Source of the DNA: Larix kaempferi
Taxonomy: Eukaryota > Streptophyta > Pinopsida > Pinales > Pinaceae
Direction of reading: 5' to 3'
Length of the DNA stretch: 64,000 nucleotides
Assembly (NCBI GenBank): GCA_027924585.1
Contig: BSBM01000994.1
Location: 6,641,001-6,705,000 of the forward strand
Shown here piece by piece: positions 24,487 through 35,493 of the stretch (the first letter of the stretch is position 1; each line of letters starts with the position of its first letter). The notes beneath the pieces were generated by a model. It worked only from the letters and a program-made list of their open reading frames with translations, was not told the DNA's origin and did not search any database. Made by a program: the position numbers and the translations under genes.

Positions 24487-24790
24487 TGATGCACAAGTGG
24501 ATATGAGTGTGTTTGCAATAAGATTCATCCCAATGGAACACTTCATCTAGATATTTGGTTCCACAAAGGCCAGATTCACATGTGCACCCGCCATTATCAG
24601 AATATCAATTATTATAATAACGTCCATTTCCTCTGCTAAATCCTATTGGCACCAAAACCTTCTTCTAGTCTGTGGTAATTATTGAAGCTGCAGATTTGGA
24701 GTCTGTGGAAGACACACCTTGTGCAGAATAAGGTGGAGGGGCTGCCAGTGATAATGGAGTATCATGTGCATTAAAAATCCCAATTTGGAT
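24487..24790 (-). pseudogene. decayed coding relic with a Cys-rich segment, unknown family
   Basis: One minus-strand frame reads coherently for about 95 codons: a Pro/Ser/Ala-rich part (LSLAAPPPYSAQGVSSTDSK), then VPIGFSRGNGRYY, then GGCTCESGLCGTKYLDEV and YCKHTHIHLCIKDI before a stop. Two internal stops break it, one after IITTD and one after RYYNN. Spaced cysteines and a mixed polar composition look more like real protein than the surrounding DNA. I do not recognise the family, so this is a candidate pseudogene only. Confidence 0.3.
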
Positions 24791-26373
24791 CACAGTCTCA
24801 TTCTTATAACTCCCACACTTATATCATTTTCAACATAATATTCAACTTTACCCAGGTATTTATGTGCAAAAATCCTGACAATTAGTATGGTATTTATGTG
24901 TAAAATGGTAGTTTTCATTAGCTACCATGTGACAAACTTATTAACAAACACACATCATATTTTTGTTGATATTTAGCTAGAAGACAATAACCTAAATAAT
25001 TAGGTTACAGTGTATTGTATTTATAGTTAATGTAATATCCTCGGCAGTTGCACGGGTTGTCCACGAGGGCTTCACTCAATAAACCGATATCATGTTCGTG
25101 GCATATGAAACAATACCCCTAATTTCACTAAATATTGGAAAATAACTTCCAAAATCATTTTTTTTAACCCCCTCCCAATATGCCTTCCCAATTTAAAAAA
25201 ACCCCTATTTTCACTAGATATTGTATGTATCAATTTTTTCATTAACATTTTTTATACCCCTTTATATTTCTACCTAGTATATTGATATGATACCGCTCTT
25301 ATGACCCCACATGCATTCTACAATGCACCTTGCTTCTTTCGATGTATATTGTGGATGCACATTACTTCACCCACAATGCAATTACTTAACCACATATCAT
25401 TATGATTTGCAACATCTAATTCTCTAATGAAGAGATAGGAGATCACTTCTTGTATGTCACTAGAGCCGATGCACATAGTACAACATTTAGATTCCATGTT
25501 ACAGTTCCCCAATCGTTGACTAAGCCTGTTGTGGGCTAGGTATCCAAGCCCCCAGGGCCTGTAACATGCTCTAGGAGGCTAACTAAACCTCCTAAGGCCT
25601 GTAACAGGCACGAGTGGTTGGGTATTCAAGCCCCCAAGGCCTATCGAAGGCCTATAATAGGCCCTGGAGGGTTAGAGCCTCCCAAGGCTATTGGTAACAA
25701 CTGGATGATTGTTAGTGGTAATAATTGGCTGTCAATGACCACTATCTCTCGAATATGATTGACTGGCAACCCACTTCACCACAAAACCCCTGGCCTCAAG
25801 CATGCCTCAAGACACAATTTTCCTGCGTACTGGTAAGCCCAAACCTTGCCTCAACCCGATTTCTCATATGGTCGTGATCCCGCCATCTCCATTTGGCAGA
25901 TATTTGTCAGCCCGCCCATATAAAAAAGACCGCAAAGTATTTTTGTATTGGTACATTAAATTAAAAAAACCCTTTGCCCCTTAATATATAAGCAATATAA
26001 TTTTTAGGTTTTCATGAATATTTAATACCACAATATGAATGAATGTGATATTATATTTCCTTCTAGTGAAGCCCCCATGGGATTGTCTTTCTACTGATGT
26101 ATTCCCACAATATTACCATGTGTAATGACAAGTATTATAATTTACGACAATCAAGGTTCCTTTCTTGAGTCTTCCAGGGTTACCTTCTTGTTATCTTAAT
26201 GACAAGATGGAACTAACAATTGCTCCTCATCACGATCACCTTGCTTCCTCCTCCACACCCTCTCCTTCGATGTCCACACCTTATGTTCATAATGATGTAT
26301 TCATTAAACTCTATGATGACAACCATTATACACACGTCAATTTTGCTACCAAATTTTGCAGTTTTTTTAATTC
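24791..26373. other. intergenic DNA with a GC-richer patch
   Basis: Mostly AT-rich. Around 25510-25690 is a GC-rich patch with several CAAGCCCCCAAGGCCT-like and CTGTAACAGGC-like copies and the inverted repeat AGGCCTATAATAGGCCT. No recognised gene. Confidence 0.4.
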
Positions 26374-27330
26374 CTATCAATTGTAGGTTTTCTAGAAATA
26401 GAGCATTATGTTGTCCGTTAACAATGCAATGCTCATGTGTTCCTTTGTTTTGAATTTGATAAGTTCTATGAACAGTTTGGCTCTCTTTGGATGAGACCAG
26501 TCATGAAGTATAGATCACATGTGATCCTGATTAATCTCATTAGAGTCCAAGTGGCATGGCATTTCTCAGTATGGACAGTTTGGCATGCTCATTGAGTTAG
26601 CCAAGAGTGGCAGGAGGGTACCTTGAAACCCTGAACCATAGTTCCACATTATCCAAAAATTAACTATTAATTTTTTTGTATGGGCCTCTTTGTCGTGTTA
26701 ATCCTACTTGTCATGTTACATAGCAGTCTAGTTTGCAATAAATGAATCATGTAGTCCAACCTACTGCAATGTATCCTATAGCCAAACTCATCAACACGTT
26801 TGTGGTCAACAAACAAATGCTTCGACCTACCAATCCAACCTCGACAGGTATCTTCTATCAATTGTAGGTTTTCTAGAAATAGAGCATTATGTTGTTCATT
26901 AACAATGCAATGCTCATGTGTTCCTTTGTTTTGACTTTGATCGGTTCTATGAATAGTTTGGCTCTCTTTGGATGAGACCACTCATGAAGTATAGATCGCA
27001 TCCTGATTAATCTCATTAGAGTCCAAGTGGCATGAAATTTCTCAGTATGGAAAGTTTGGCATGCTCATTGAGTTGGCCAGGAGTGGCAGGAGGGTACCTC
27101 GAAACCCTGAACAATAGTTCCACATTATCCAAAAATTAGCCATTAAAAATTTGTGTATGGGCCTCTTTGTCCTGTTAATCTTACTTGTCATGTTACATAA
27201 CAATCTAGTTTGCAATAAATGAATCATGTAGTCCAACCCATTGCAATGTATCCTGTAACTAAACTCATCAACACATTTGTGGTCAACAAACAAATGCTTC
27301 GACCTACCAATCCAACCTCGGCAGGTATCT
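26374..27330 (+). repeat. tandem duplication of a ~480-bp unit
   Basis: Copy 1 is 26374-26853 and copy 2 is 26855-27330. Both run from CTATCAATTGTAGGTTTTC (second-copy offset 481) to CAACCTCG(A/G)CAGGTATCT. They differ by scattered substitutions and one short deletion near 27000 (ACATGTGATCC shortened). Related minus-strand ORFs (26667-26981 and 27042-27338) share CRGWIGRSKHLFVDHK and DYMIHLLQTRLLCNM; I do not recognise a protein family. Confidence 0.9.
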
Positions 27331-27781
27331 ACTGCCATGTAGCCTTCTTTTTATATATTTTAATCATCTCAATATATGAGAATCTTGTTATATTCATTCA
27401 TCAAGTAAGATGCTAATCATGCTTGTTATTATTTTTGAAATTATAAAATTATTTGACCATGTTAAAGTGTAGTTAGAATTTACTTTTGAACAATACCATT
27501 GTAGATTATGATGTAAAATTAGGTTTAACCATTACTTGGTGACAATTAATGGAAAATTAACCACCAAGGTACTTCATTTTGTGGAAGTCATCTAACTTAG
27601 TTAAGAGCCATAAATGTATGTGGTGGAAGGAGATATTTTTGAGGGAGTATAGTTTTATTAGAGTTGATTTTATTATTATTATTTTTGTAGAGGGAGCAAT
27701 GCATGAAGAGAATGGAGGAGAGGAAGTTGAGTAGGAAGAGCCATAAATGCATGTGGGGGAAGGAGATATTTTTGGGAGAGT
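27331..27781. other. intergenic DNA flanking element C
   Basis: Contains a short direct repeat, AGAGCCATAAATG(T/C)ATGTGG then GGAAGGAGATATTTTTG, at about 27604 and 27738, the second ending just before the LTR at 27782. Nothing else seen. Confidence 0.45.
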
Positions 27782-28341
27782 TGTTGACACAAACCCAGTT
27801 GACAGGGGTTCTGCACGCTGTCGACACCCAAGCCACCGCGATATCCCTGAGCACCGGCCCAAACAGGTTTAGCCCTGTCCAGCAACACCTGCGGAGTAGA
27901 TGAGGTCTCACCCGAGATGCTCAAGGGAGAGTTGACGGAACCATGTTTCCGCTGAATGAAGGAGGATGTTGTTCATCAATTGATTAACTTATTGAAACAT
28001 TCAGAAATAGATCTAAGCATTTAACTTAGGAATTAATCATAATCGTCACATCATTCTACATATCTTATCATTGACAAAACCATTATCGCAACAGCTATAA
28101 TAGTAAAGCATTAATTGCAGCAAGGAAACATCACATCATTCATAAATTCATATAGAAAAATGCATTTACCAGAAAAGACACAGGGATTTTGCTCAAAAAA
28201 TCTGTCACATCATATTCATCTCCGCAAAAACCAAGATACAACAAGATATTCAACTCAGTTATCTCTTTGCTATCACTTACAAAAGATTTTCAAAGATCTC
28301 TCCAGCTATCCAAGGATGTCCCAACACTTACAAACCTACAT

Positions 28342-28351
28342 CTACTTATAG
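28342..28351 (-). promoter_or_regulatory. element C LTR TATA box (CTATAAGTAG)
   Basis: The minus strand reads GCAAGCCTATAAGTAGATG, about 295 bp after the LTR start, matching the TATA position in the related LTR at 1-734. Confidence 0.5.
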
Positions 28352-28429
28352 GCTTGCACCTTTACATTTGTGGTCCACTTAGGCAACCGCCTAACTGCTT
28401 CTTAACAAACTTCTACAAAAACTAACCCA

Positions 28430-28533
28430 AAATCCCACATAATGCAGTCAAATGAACCAAAAATCCCCATAGTGCGGTCTAAATGACCCAAAATATACAT
28501 GAAGCAGTCCAACTGACCAAAAACTACAAAAAG
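28430..28533 (-). repeat. 31-34-bp triple repeat in the U3 of element C
   Basis: Three imperfect units on the plus strand: ATCCCACATAATGCAGTC, ATCCCCATAGTGCGGTC and ATATACATGAAGCAGTC, each followed by AAATGACC- or AACTGACC-like sequence. Upstream of the TATA box, so it could act as an enhancer array. Confidence 0.6.
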
Positions 28534-28646
28534 TATTATCGCCATGCACGATGCTTTCCTTCTTCTGTAGTACCTTTGGCCTTGTGCAGAATCTGCGATG
28601 CTGCGATGTCGACTCATCAAACCTCCTGCCAACATGCCCCCCAACA

Positions 28647-29501
28647 CAATCTTGTGGCTCTCCCTCGACCCACGTCAACTGGACATGGTGTACTCGGAAT
28701 CCTCTATGGCTGGAATATGTCTCTGCAACTGTTCTTGCTGTCTAGATATTACTGTTGTATACGGCTCTCGCTGTTACGATGATCTCCAGATCATTGTCAT
28801 GTACTTCTCACCCTAAACTGGTCATTCTTTGTCTTGCTATCATGTACCTCTCAAACTCATCCTCCAGTTCTGGGAACCTAGTGCAGACTGAAGAGAGGTT
28901 GACGAACAACGCCGAGGGGTGAAACAGACCAACTGCTCTGGCACATCTGTTTCGCTGGTGATCTCGTACTACTGGGACTAGGGGGGTCCCACCCCCCGTC
29001 ACCTCTGTTGTCGTAGGGACCATGAAGCTTCGAACTACCACCACCTGCCTAGACATCTCAGATGAGACTTCATTTCTGTAACACCCGAGTGTCCGCAACG
29101 CTTCTTGCTCCAGGCACTCATGCACACTCGTTGTTTGGTCCCTCGGCACACCTGGTGTGCTACCACACGAAATGAAATGGATAATTTCCACAACCTCCTT
29201 GGAATTCCTAACTTAGCTAGATTCCTGACCCTCTTGCAACATAAATACCTCTCAATTGGTAAATACCACTTTGCTCGGCTGTCCTCTGATTCCTATATTT
29301 ATGCATCGCCCTCATCCAGACGTCTGCCTCAACAATCATTCGTAATCATGCTCACCCAAGGGGCCACGCATGACATTTGCTGCTTCCTTCATGTGTAGAC
29401 TAGACTGCTGACAACTGGAGTGGCGACCATACTTCCTCCAGCTGTTATGCATGCAAAAACATGCAAACCATCACCCCTAGTACCAGCGGCCATACTGCCA
29501 C
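28647..29501 (-). other. element C 3' internal region
   Basis: Between the 3' LTR and the Tekay insertion site. It continues, after the 13-kb insertion, at 42514 downstream of the integrase. Only the 127-codon ORF at 28808-29191 is notable. Confidence 0.5.
28808..29191 (-). CDS. 127-codon ORF between integrase and 3' LTR of element C, unknown
   Basis: It lies in the 3' internal part of element C, upstream of the LTR on the same strand. It begins MEIIHFISCGSTPGVPRDQ and contains an acidic stretch, FPELEDEFERYMIARQ. No transmembrane segment or domain recognised. It could be the remnant of an extra ORF, or chance; the surrounding element is badly decayed. Confidence 0.25.
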   Translation of the reverse strand: MEIIHFISCGSTPGVPRDQTTSVHECLEQEALRTLGCYRNEVSSEMSRQVVVVRSFMVPTTTEVTGGGTPLVPVVRDHQRNRCARAVGLFHPSALFVNLSSVCTRFPELEDEFERYMIARQRMTSLG

Positions 29502-32500
29502 TGTCAGAACCCGATATTTCTGAAAAATTTAAAATTTTTATTATAACAATAAATGTTAATAAATTTCATTCCTGGTCCTGTTTCTTTTAATTTAACTAAT
29601 CGTGATTTTTGTTTTAAAGGTTCTGTTATAATACTAATACGAGTTTTTAATTTTTGTTATTGATCGTTTTCGTTTTTAACTTCAAAGGGAGAGCTAGCCA
29701 TAGCTGGCTGGCTTACTTAGCTTATGAGCTAATGCATAATTTGTCTTTTGTTCACAGGTACACCGGTGAAGTATGGATCACTGTAATTTAAATTTTTGTA
29801 AGCATCAAACTCCTTTCCCTGCACTGTAAAAAAATCAAAGTAGATCTAATTTCTATTACTGGTTGTCGTGTAAGACTGTAAAGTTCTTTTCATGAAATTC
29901 ATGCTGGAAATAAGATTGATAGTCTGCCTCGACATGATATCTCTTATTCTGGATAGTATCATCAGGTTTTGCAATGAATTACAATGTTTCCGTCATAACC
30001 ATTGCGTTATGATCATGACTCTATGTAAATGATGTAAACTATCACTGGAACAAATTGTTTGTATTATGTTCATCGTATACATGACGTGACGTTAGCATTA
30101 TGTAACATACTGTCAACTATTAACTGTGATTACGACTGTGATCGCTGGTTATTAGTATGAGTTGGAAACGCGATACCTCTAGCGATGTTCCAATATGTTC
30201 ATCTATAAATTATGATCCATTATCTACTTAGTATTTTTGTTTAACTTATGTCGAAATCTCTGTTCGTTGTTTTAAATCTACGTTCATAGTATGGACCTGT
30301 AGATGGGTTTATATTCATACATCATAATAATAAAGATTGTTATTCTCATTGTTGATTGTTTAACAATAGTATTGGGAGAGTTATGATAAATAAGACTTAT
30401 ATAACCAAGGTGAGTCCAATCATATAGAGAGTTATGATAAATAAGACTTATATAACCAAAATGAGTCCAATCATATAGTCAAAGGTAATACTTCAATGTT
30501 TTAATGTTGTGGTGTTCTCTTTTTAAGATTGACTACATCATTGTTCAATTGATTGTAAGGAATATATAATGTGCCCTTGACATTATCGATGGCTTGGTTT
30601 CAAAATATTTGCCATACAATGATTGTGTATCAATCATAATGTCCTTCCATACGTTGAACAAGACTTATTTCCATGCAATGATTTAAAATCGATGAACCAT
30701 AAATCGAGCTGCAGCTGAACTATATGAAGTCGACCCATGTGAAGTTGATAAATTTAATGGCTACGTGGTTGGCTCTCCTCCTTGCGTTTGATAATATATA
30801 AGCCAGTATTGAAACCCTTCCTGGTCATTTTCTCTGCCTTCGAGCTCGGGTTGTAAGAGAGAAACCCTCCCTGGTCTGAACTCGTCAGTTGGGCGCTGTA
30901 AAATGCAATTTGCTTAAGGTTCTGGTCACGTTGTTTTAAATCTCTGGTAGTTTAAAAGTCTGTGGCTCTGCTGTTGGCGTCTGCTACAGTTTATTGGCAT
31001 CTTATATCATTTGCTGTCACAGTGTTTAGGTCGCAAGCTACCTACAGACTTACACTGTTGCTAGTCTGAGTTAGAGGCAGGTTTTTCTCCGTTGTTTTAA
31101 CCATGAGGTGTTCGTATAATGGTTTTTAAGTCGTGCTCCCCGACTGGTTCATTCATATCTTAGGGTTTGTTCAATACATGACTTTCACGGCTATCAAAGA
31201 GAGGAACTTGGAGTTTTCTTTGCTCATCCTCCTGACGAATGTGATGGGGTTTTGCTACCTGGCTCAACTCGTGGCTACCAGGTTGTCCACGGGGTTGCTT
31301 TCTCCTAGGGCTCAGGTAAGAATTAACAATGGTTTCACATAATTCAATATGAATAATATTGTTTGTAATTAAAATAAATGTTAACAATGCTCGTTAATTA
31401 TAATGTGCAGGTCTTTAACCTTGCCTGAAGGTGTACGAGGCTTCCTCTCCAGCGCTGGCTCCTCCGGGTAAGCCTGGTTATTCCATGGCTGTCTCTCCCT
31501 TTGTTGGTTTTGTTGTGCTAGGTTTATGTCTGGAAGGACCTCCTTTGTAACTGGGTTGTTGTCCGTTTTAGTGTTATGGATGCTGTCACATGTATGAAAC
31601 TGTTTGCTTATAGTTGATAGGGTTTGTTACCCCGGCATGTCTATGAAGAACAATCTATGGCTCAGTCTGTTATGAGGCCCTGGGGTTGCTATTGTTATTG
31701 TATTTTCAAAGTGCAGGGTTTTACCCAACGCTGTATAAGCTAATAGATACTGTAACTGTTGAGCCTGTCATGTGGCCGTGTATCATTCTGCGTTTTTATT
31801 AAATGAACAAAGTGTTTAAAATATAGGGATTGTTTTGAGTTCTCAGATACTTGCAGAGGATGATAACTCGGTTGTAGAAATGATAATATATGTGTTCTCT
31901 GCGTTTCTTTGATTTTTGGGTATTAATGATAATGATGGGGTTCGCTATTTCTTGCTGTAATAGATGAAGAAATATTGTTAACCCTGGCGAATTGGGGGTT
32001 CTCTTCCTGGTTAAAACATATATGTGAAAATGTTTGAGTTCGGTGGTGACTGGAAACGAGTTGTGAAATTTTGGTTTTTGTATAAATATTGAATGTAACT
32101 GTGGATAAAAAGTATACATGAACTATGTATGAAATCTCCTGTAGGTTCAATCTGATATATAAGGCATTTCTTTTCTTTTGTTTTCAATCTGTCGAATAAT
32201 TATGGTCTGGCTACAGCCGTGATAGATTTGTTGTCCACTCTCAAGGAGAAATACTTATAATGAATTTAATCTCATTACAGTAAATAACTACGAGGGTTTG
32301 TATTTGTTAAGGCATTCATAAGTTAGGTTAGATAGCTATCTTTGTGAATATGAGTTCTAGATTTGAAAGTAAAGTTGATGTTAAGACAGGTATCTGTCGA
32401 AACTGTGCATTCATGTGCAGATTTCTTCGAACATAATTTTGTACTAAATACTGTAATATAACTAAAAGATTTAGACTAATACTACACCTACTGTTTGGTT

Positions 32501-33557
32501 TGAGCTCGAAATGAGCAGTAACATATTCTGGTAATAATGGATAATAGTCAGTTATGTTCTAAGTATAGATAAATTTACTGATATAAGTTTTGTTCTCCTT
32601 TAGCTCGATACAGAGAATAACCTGTAATCTAGTTGACTGAAATATGAAGCAGATATAAACTGGTATAATGCTCTAATAGAATTTATATCTGTAAATTTTC
32701 TCTATGGGAATATTTCACAGTAATTTTAAGACATATGAATTCTGTAAATTCTATCAAAAGATAATAGAGAGAGACTACTTTACTGAAATAAATACTATTC
32801 AACACACAGATGAGATAGTCCATTCTACATTTAAATTAATTAAATAAACAGCAGGAAGAGTGGCAGAACCTGTATCTATGGTAGACAATAACAGCAATGG
32901 GAGGCTGTTCCTCCCTACCAATTCCTGGAGAGTGCCCAGACAACACTTCTCAGGACCCCCGAGCTTGCTCTGGTCTAACTGGCTGGAACTAGGTACAGCC
33001 AACAATTCCCTCAGCCAAAGCAGCTATACTGGAACCAAGTTACTGCAACTTCCTGACTCAAAACACTTCCTTACTGTTTTCCCACTTCCTCAATGGGACT
33101 CCTGAATAGCATTCACCTGAATGTATTCTCCCTCTAGAACAATGTTGAACCCCCAGCTCAGTTCATTGAGTAGTATTTAAAAGATTGCCTAGGTCTTAGT
33201 TGGGTTAACTGTCATTAATGAGCCACCTGCTCAGATTCCATTTTCTTGGGGAATCATGACCCCAAAATATAGGGAAGTTGCCACCTGCAACTCAGGAAGT
33301 GTTTGAGGATGCTGCCACTTGTCTTTTGTCTTTCCACCTAGTTCCATCCACGAGTTAGACCAGTAACCTCTTTTAACAGCTCTCCCATGCTGTTGTCTCC
33401 ATAATTTATTTATTAATAATAATTATTCAGAATTTACATTCCATTTCTGGAGACTCTGCTGAGTCATCCATTCTTACTTAGCATTAAATTTAACATAATG
33501 TCTCAGGAATATTAATAAAATAATTACATTATTTTTGCAAAATTGGGGTATGTGACA
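29502..33557 (-). repeat. Tekay 3' LTR
   Basis: 4,056-bp partner LTR, preceded on the minus strand by the purine tract at 33558-33572. It carries the same 51-bp direct repeat (30376-30477; GAGAGTTATGATAAATAAG ... CCAATCATATA twice). Confidence 0.95.
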
Positions 33558-33572
33558 TACACACCCCCTTGG
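33558..33572 (-). promoter_or_regulatory. Tekay polypurine tract
   Basis: The minus strand reads CCAAGGGGGTGTGTA directly before the 3' LTR. Confidence 0.7.
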
Positions 33573-33597
33573 AATGTAACATCGTCCTCGATGTTAC

Positions 33598-35493
33598 TTA
33601 TTCCTCTTCTTCAGCCACCTGCTGGAATAGATGAGGGTATGCTTCCCGCATCTTACTTTCCAGTTCCCAGGTAGCTTCTTCAGGACTAAGGTGCTTCCAT
33701 TGCACCTTCACTTGTCCAATTATGCGGTTCCGTAGAGTAATTTCCCTCCTCCCGAGGATACAATCCGGTTCCACCAGAACTTCCCCTTCTGGTTTTACCT
33801 GTACAATGTTCCAATCAATAACATGAGTAGCATCATGAACATACTTTTTCAAAACAGAGATATGAAAAACATTGTGTACTTTTAAATTTGGTGGTAATGC
33901 TAACTGATAAGCAACTTGACCGATTCTAGATAAAATTTCAAACGGACCACAATAACGTGGTGCTAATTTTGCACAACTTCCTAATCTTAGGGAGCTCTTC
34001 TTTGGCCTTACCTTGATGAACACATGTTCACCTACCTGGAACTCTTTAGGAGTTCTTTTCAAATCTGCTTGACTCTTTTGCCGATCCTGGGCAATCTTCA
34101 AGTTCTCCTGTACTTGTTTCACAATCTGTTCCATTTCTTTCAATAAATCAGGTCCTAACACTAATCTATCTACTGGATTACTCCAAGAGATAGGAGTGTT
34201 GCATTTTCGTCCATACAGAATCTCAAAAGGACTAAACTTAGCTGATGATTGATAGCTGTTATTGTATGCAAATTCTGCTAAGTGTAAATAATCCTCCCAC
34301 TTACCTGGTTGATCTTTAACGTACATCCTTAACAGGTCTTCTAATACCTGATTAACTCTTTCAGTTTGTCCGTCCGTCTGAGGATGGAAAGAGGTGCTGA
34401 AATTCAGAGTGTTGTTTAATCCTTTGAACAAGGATCTCCAAAAATTTCCTGTGAATTTAGGATCCCTGTCTGATATAATAACTTTTGGAATACCGTGTAA
34501 CCGAAAAATCTGTTTTAGAAAGATATCTGCTATGTTTGCAGCCTTGTATGTGGTTTTAACAGGAATAAAGTGTGCTGACTTACTTAATTTGTCTACCACT
34601 ACCATAATTGAGTCATTCTGATGTTGATTTTTGGGTAAACCCGTAATGAAATCCAGGCTGGTTATTTCCCATTTCCAGCTAGGAATAGGTAAAGGTTGCA
34701 GCAATCCAGCTGGATGTTGGTGTTCTGTTTTTACTTGTTGGCAGTCCAAACACCTAGCTAAATACTCAGCTATTTCAGATTTCATGTTAGGCCAAAAATA
34801 TTCTTTTCTCAACATGGTGACGGTCTTTTGGTAGCCTGGATGCCCGGAGTAAGGGGTTTTATGAATTTCGTCTAGAATTAACAGTTTAACTTTAGGTGCA
34901 TTTGGAACATACAGCCTGTCTTTAAACAACAAAAATCCGTTTTCATTTAAACTATACCCTTTTATCAAACTTTCTGTGGGTTGTTCTTTGGCTGCAGTTT
35001 GTAAATGCTGATAATTTTCGTCTAAATTTATCCCTTCAGCCAGCTGTTCATTTAAATCAGAGGTGTAAGTGCTGCTAGCTGATATAAAATTTAGCTTTGC
35101 ATTTCTGCTCAAGGCATCAGCCACCTTATTTTCCTTCCCTTTTATGTGTTGGATTTCAAAATTGTATTCACTTAGGAATGCCAACCACCTGGCTTGTCTT
35201 GCATTTAAATTAGGCTGATCTAAAAGGTATTTCAGACCTTTATTATCCGTTAGTAAAGTGAATTTTCTGCCTATTAGGTGGTGTCGCCACATCTTTAAAG
35301 CATGAATTACAGCAGCTAATTCTAAGTCATAGGTGGCATAATTCTTTTCATGGATTTTCAGCTTCCTAGATTCGTAAGCAATGACATGTCCCTCTTGAGT
35401 CAACACTCCGCCTAAACCATCATTACAAGCGTCAGTGCAAACTACGAAATCTTTATTTGGGTCCGCTATTCTAAGAATAGGTGCAGTTGTCAA
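33598..35493 (-). pseudogene. pol: Tekay RNase H, integrase and chromodomain
   Basis: 631-codon frame, shifted relative to RT by an apparent one-base insertion at about 35488-35492. RNase H: FVVCTDACNDGLGG, YATYDLELAAV, LLTDNKGLKYLL and NKVADALSR, all acidic residues present. Integrase: zinc region H...H...CLDC, core LDFITGLP, ISDRDPKF and TERVNQVLE, giving D,D,E, and the GPF module RYCGPFEIL. The tail after FHISVLKKYVHDATH holds a chromodomain-like segment (REITLRNRIIGQVKVQW, then EEATWELESKM and YPHLF), which classes the element as a chromovirus and is thought to steer insertion to marked chromatin. Apart from the frameshift the region is intact to its stop. Confidence 0.93.

Larger units (their letters stand above)
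27782..28646 (-). repeat. element C 3' LTR
   Basis: On the minus strand it runs from TGTTGGGGGGC (28646) to TTGTGTCAACA (27782), 865 bp. It shares TATA region, GCATCTCGGGTGAGAC and CAGGTGTTGCTGG with the LTR at 1-734. The purine-rich GAGGGAGAGCC lies about 10-20 bases before its start. U3 holds three 31-34-bp repeats (28430-28533). Confidence 0.72.

Noticed and set aside
28402-28816. Overlapping ORFs on both strands around 28.4-28.8 kb
   Set aside because: They fall in the LTR/PPT area of element C and show no domain.
31133-31342. 69-codon ORF conserved between 31133-31342 and 40090-40299
   Set aside because: Both copies lie in the two LTRs of the same Tekay element, so their similarity reflects LTR identity and not coding constraint. 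Other ORF pairs in these LTRs (31799/40756, 32860/41816) are rejected for the same reason.
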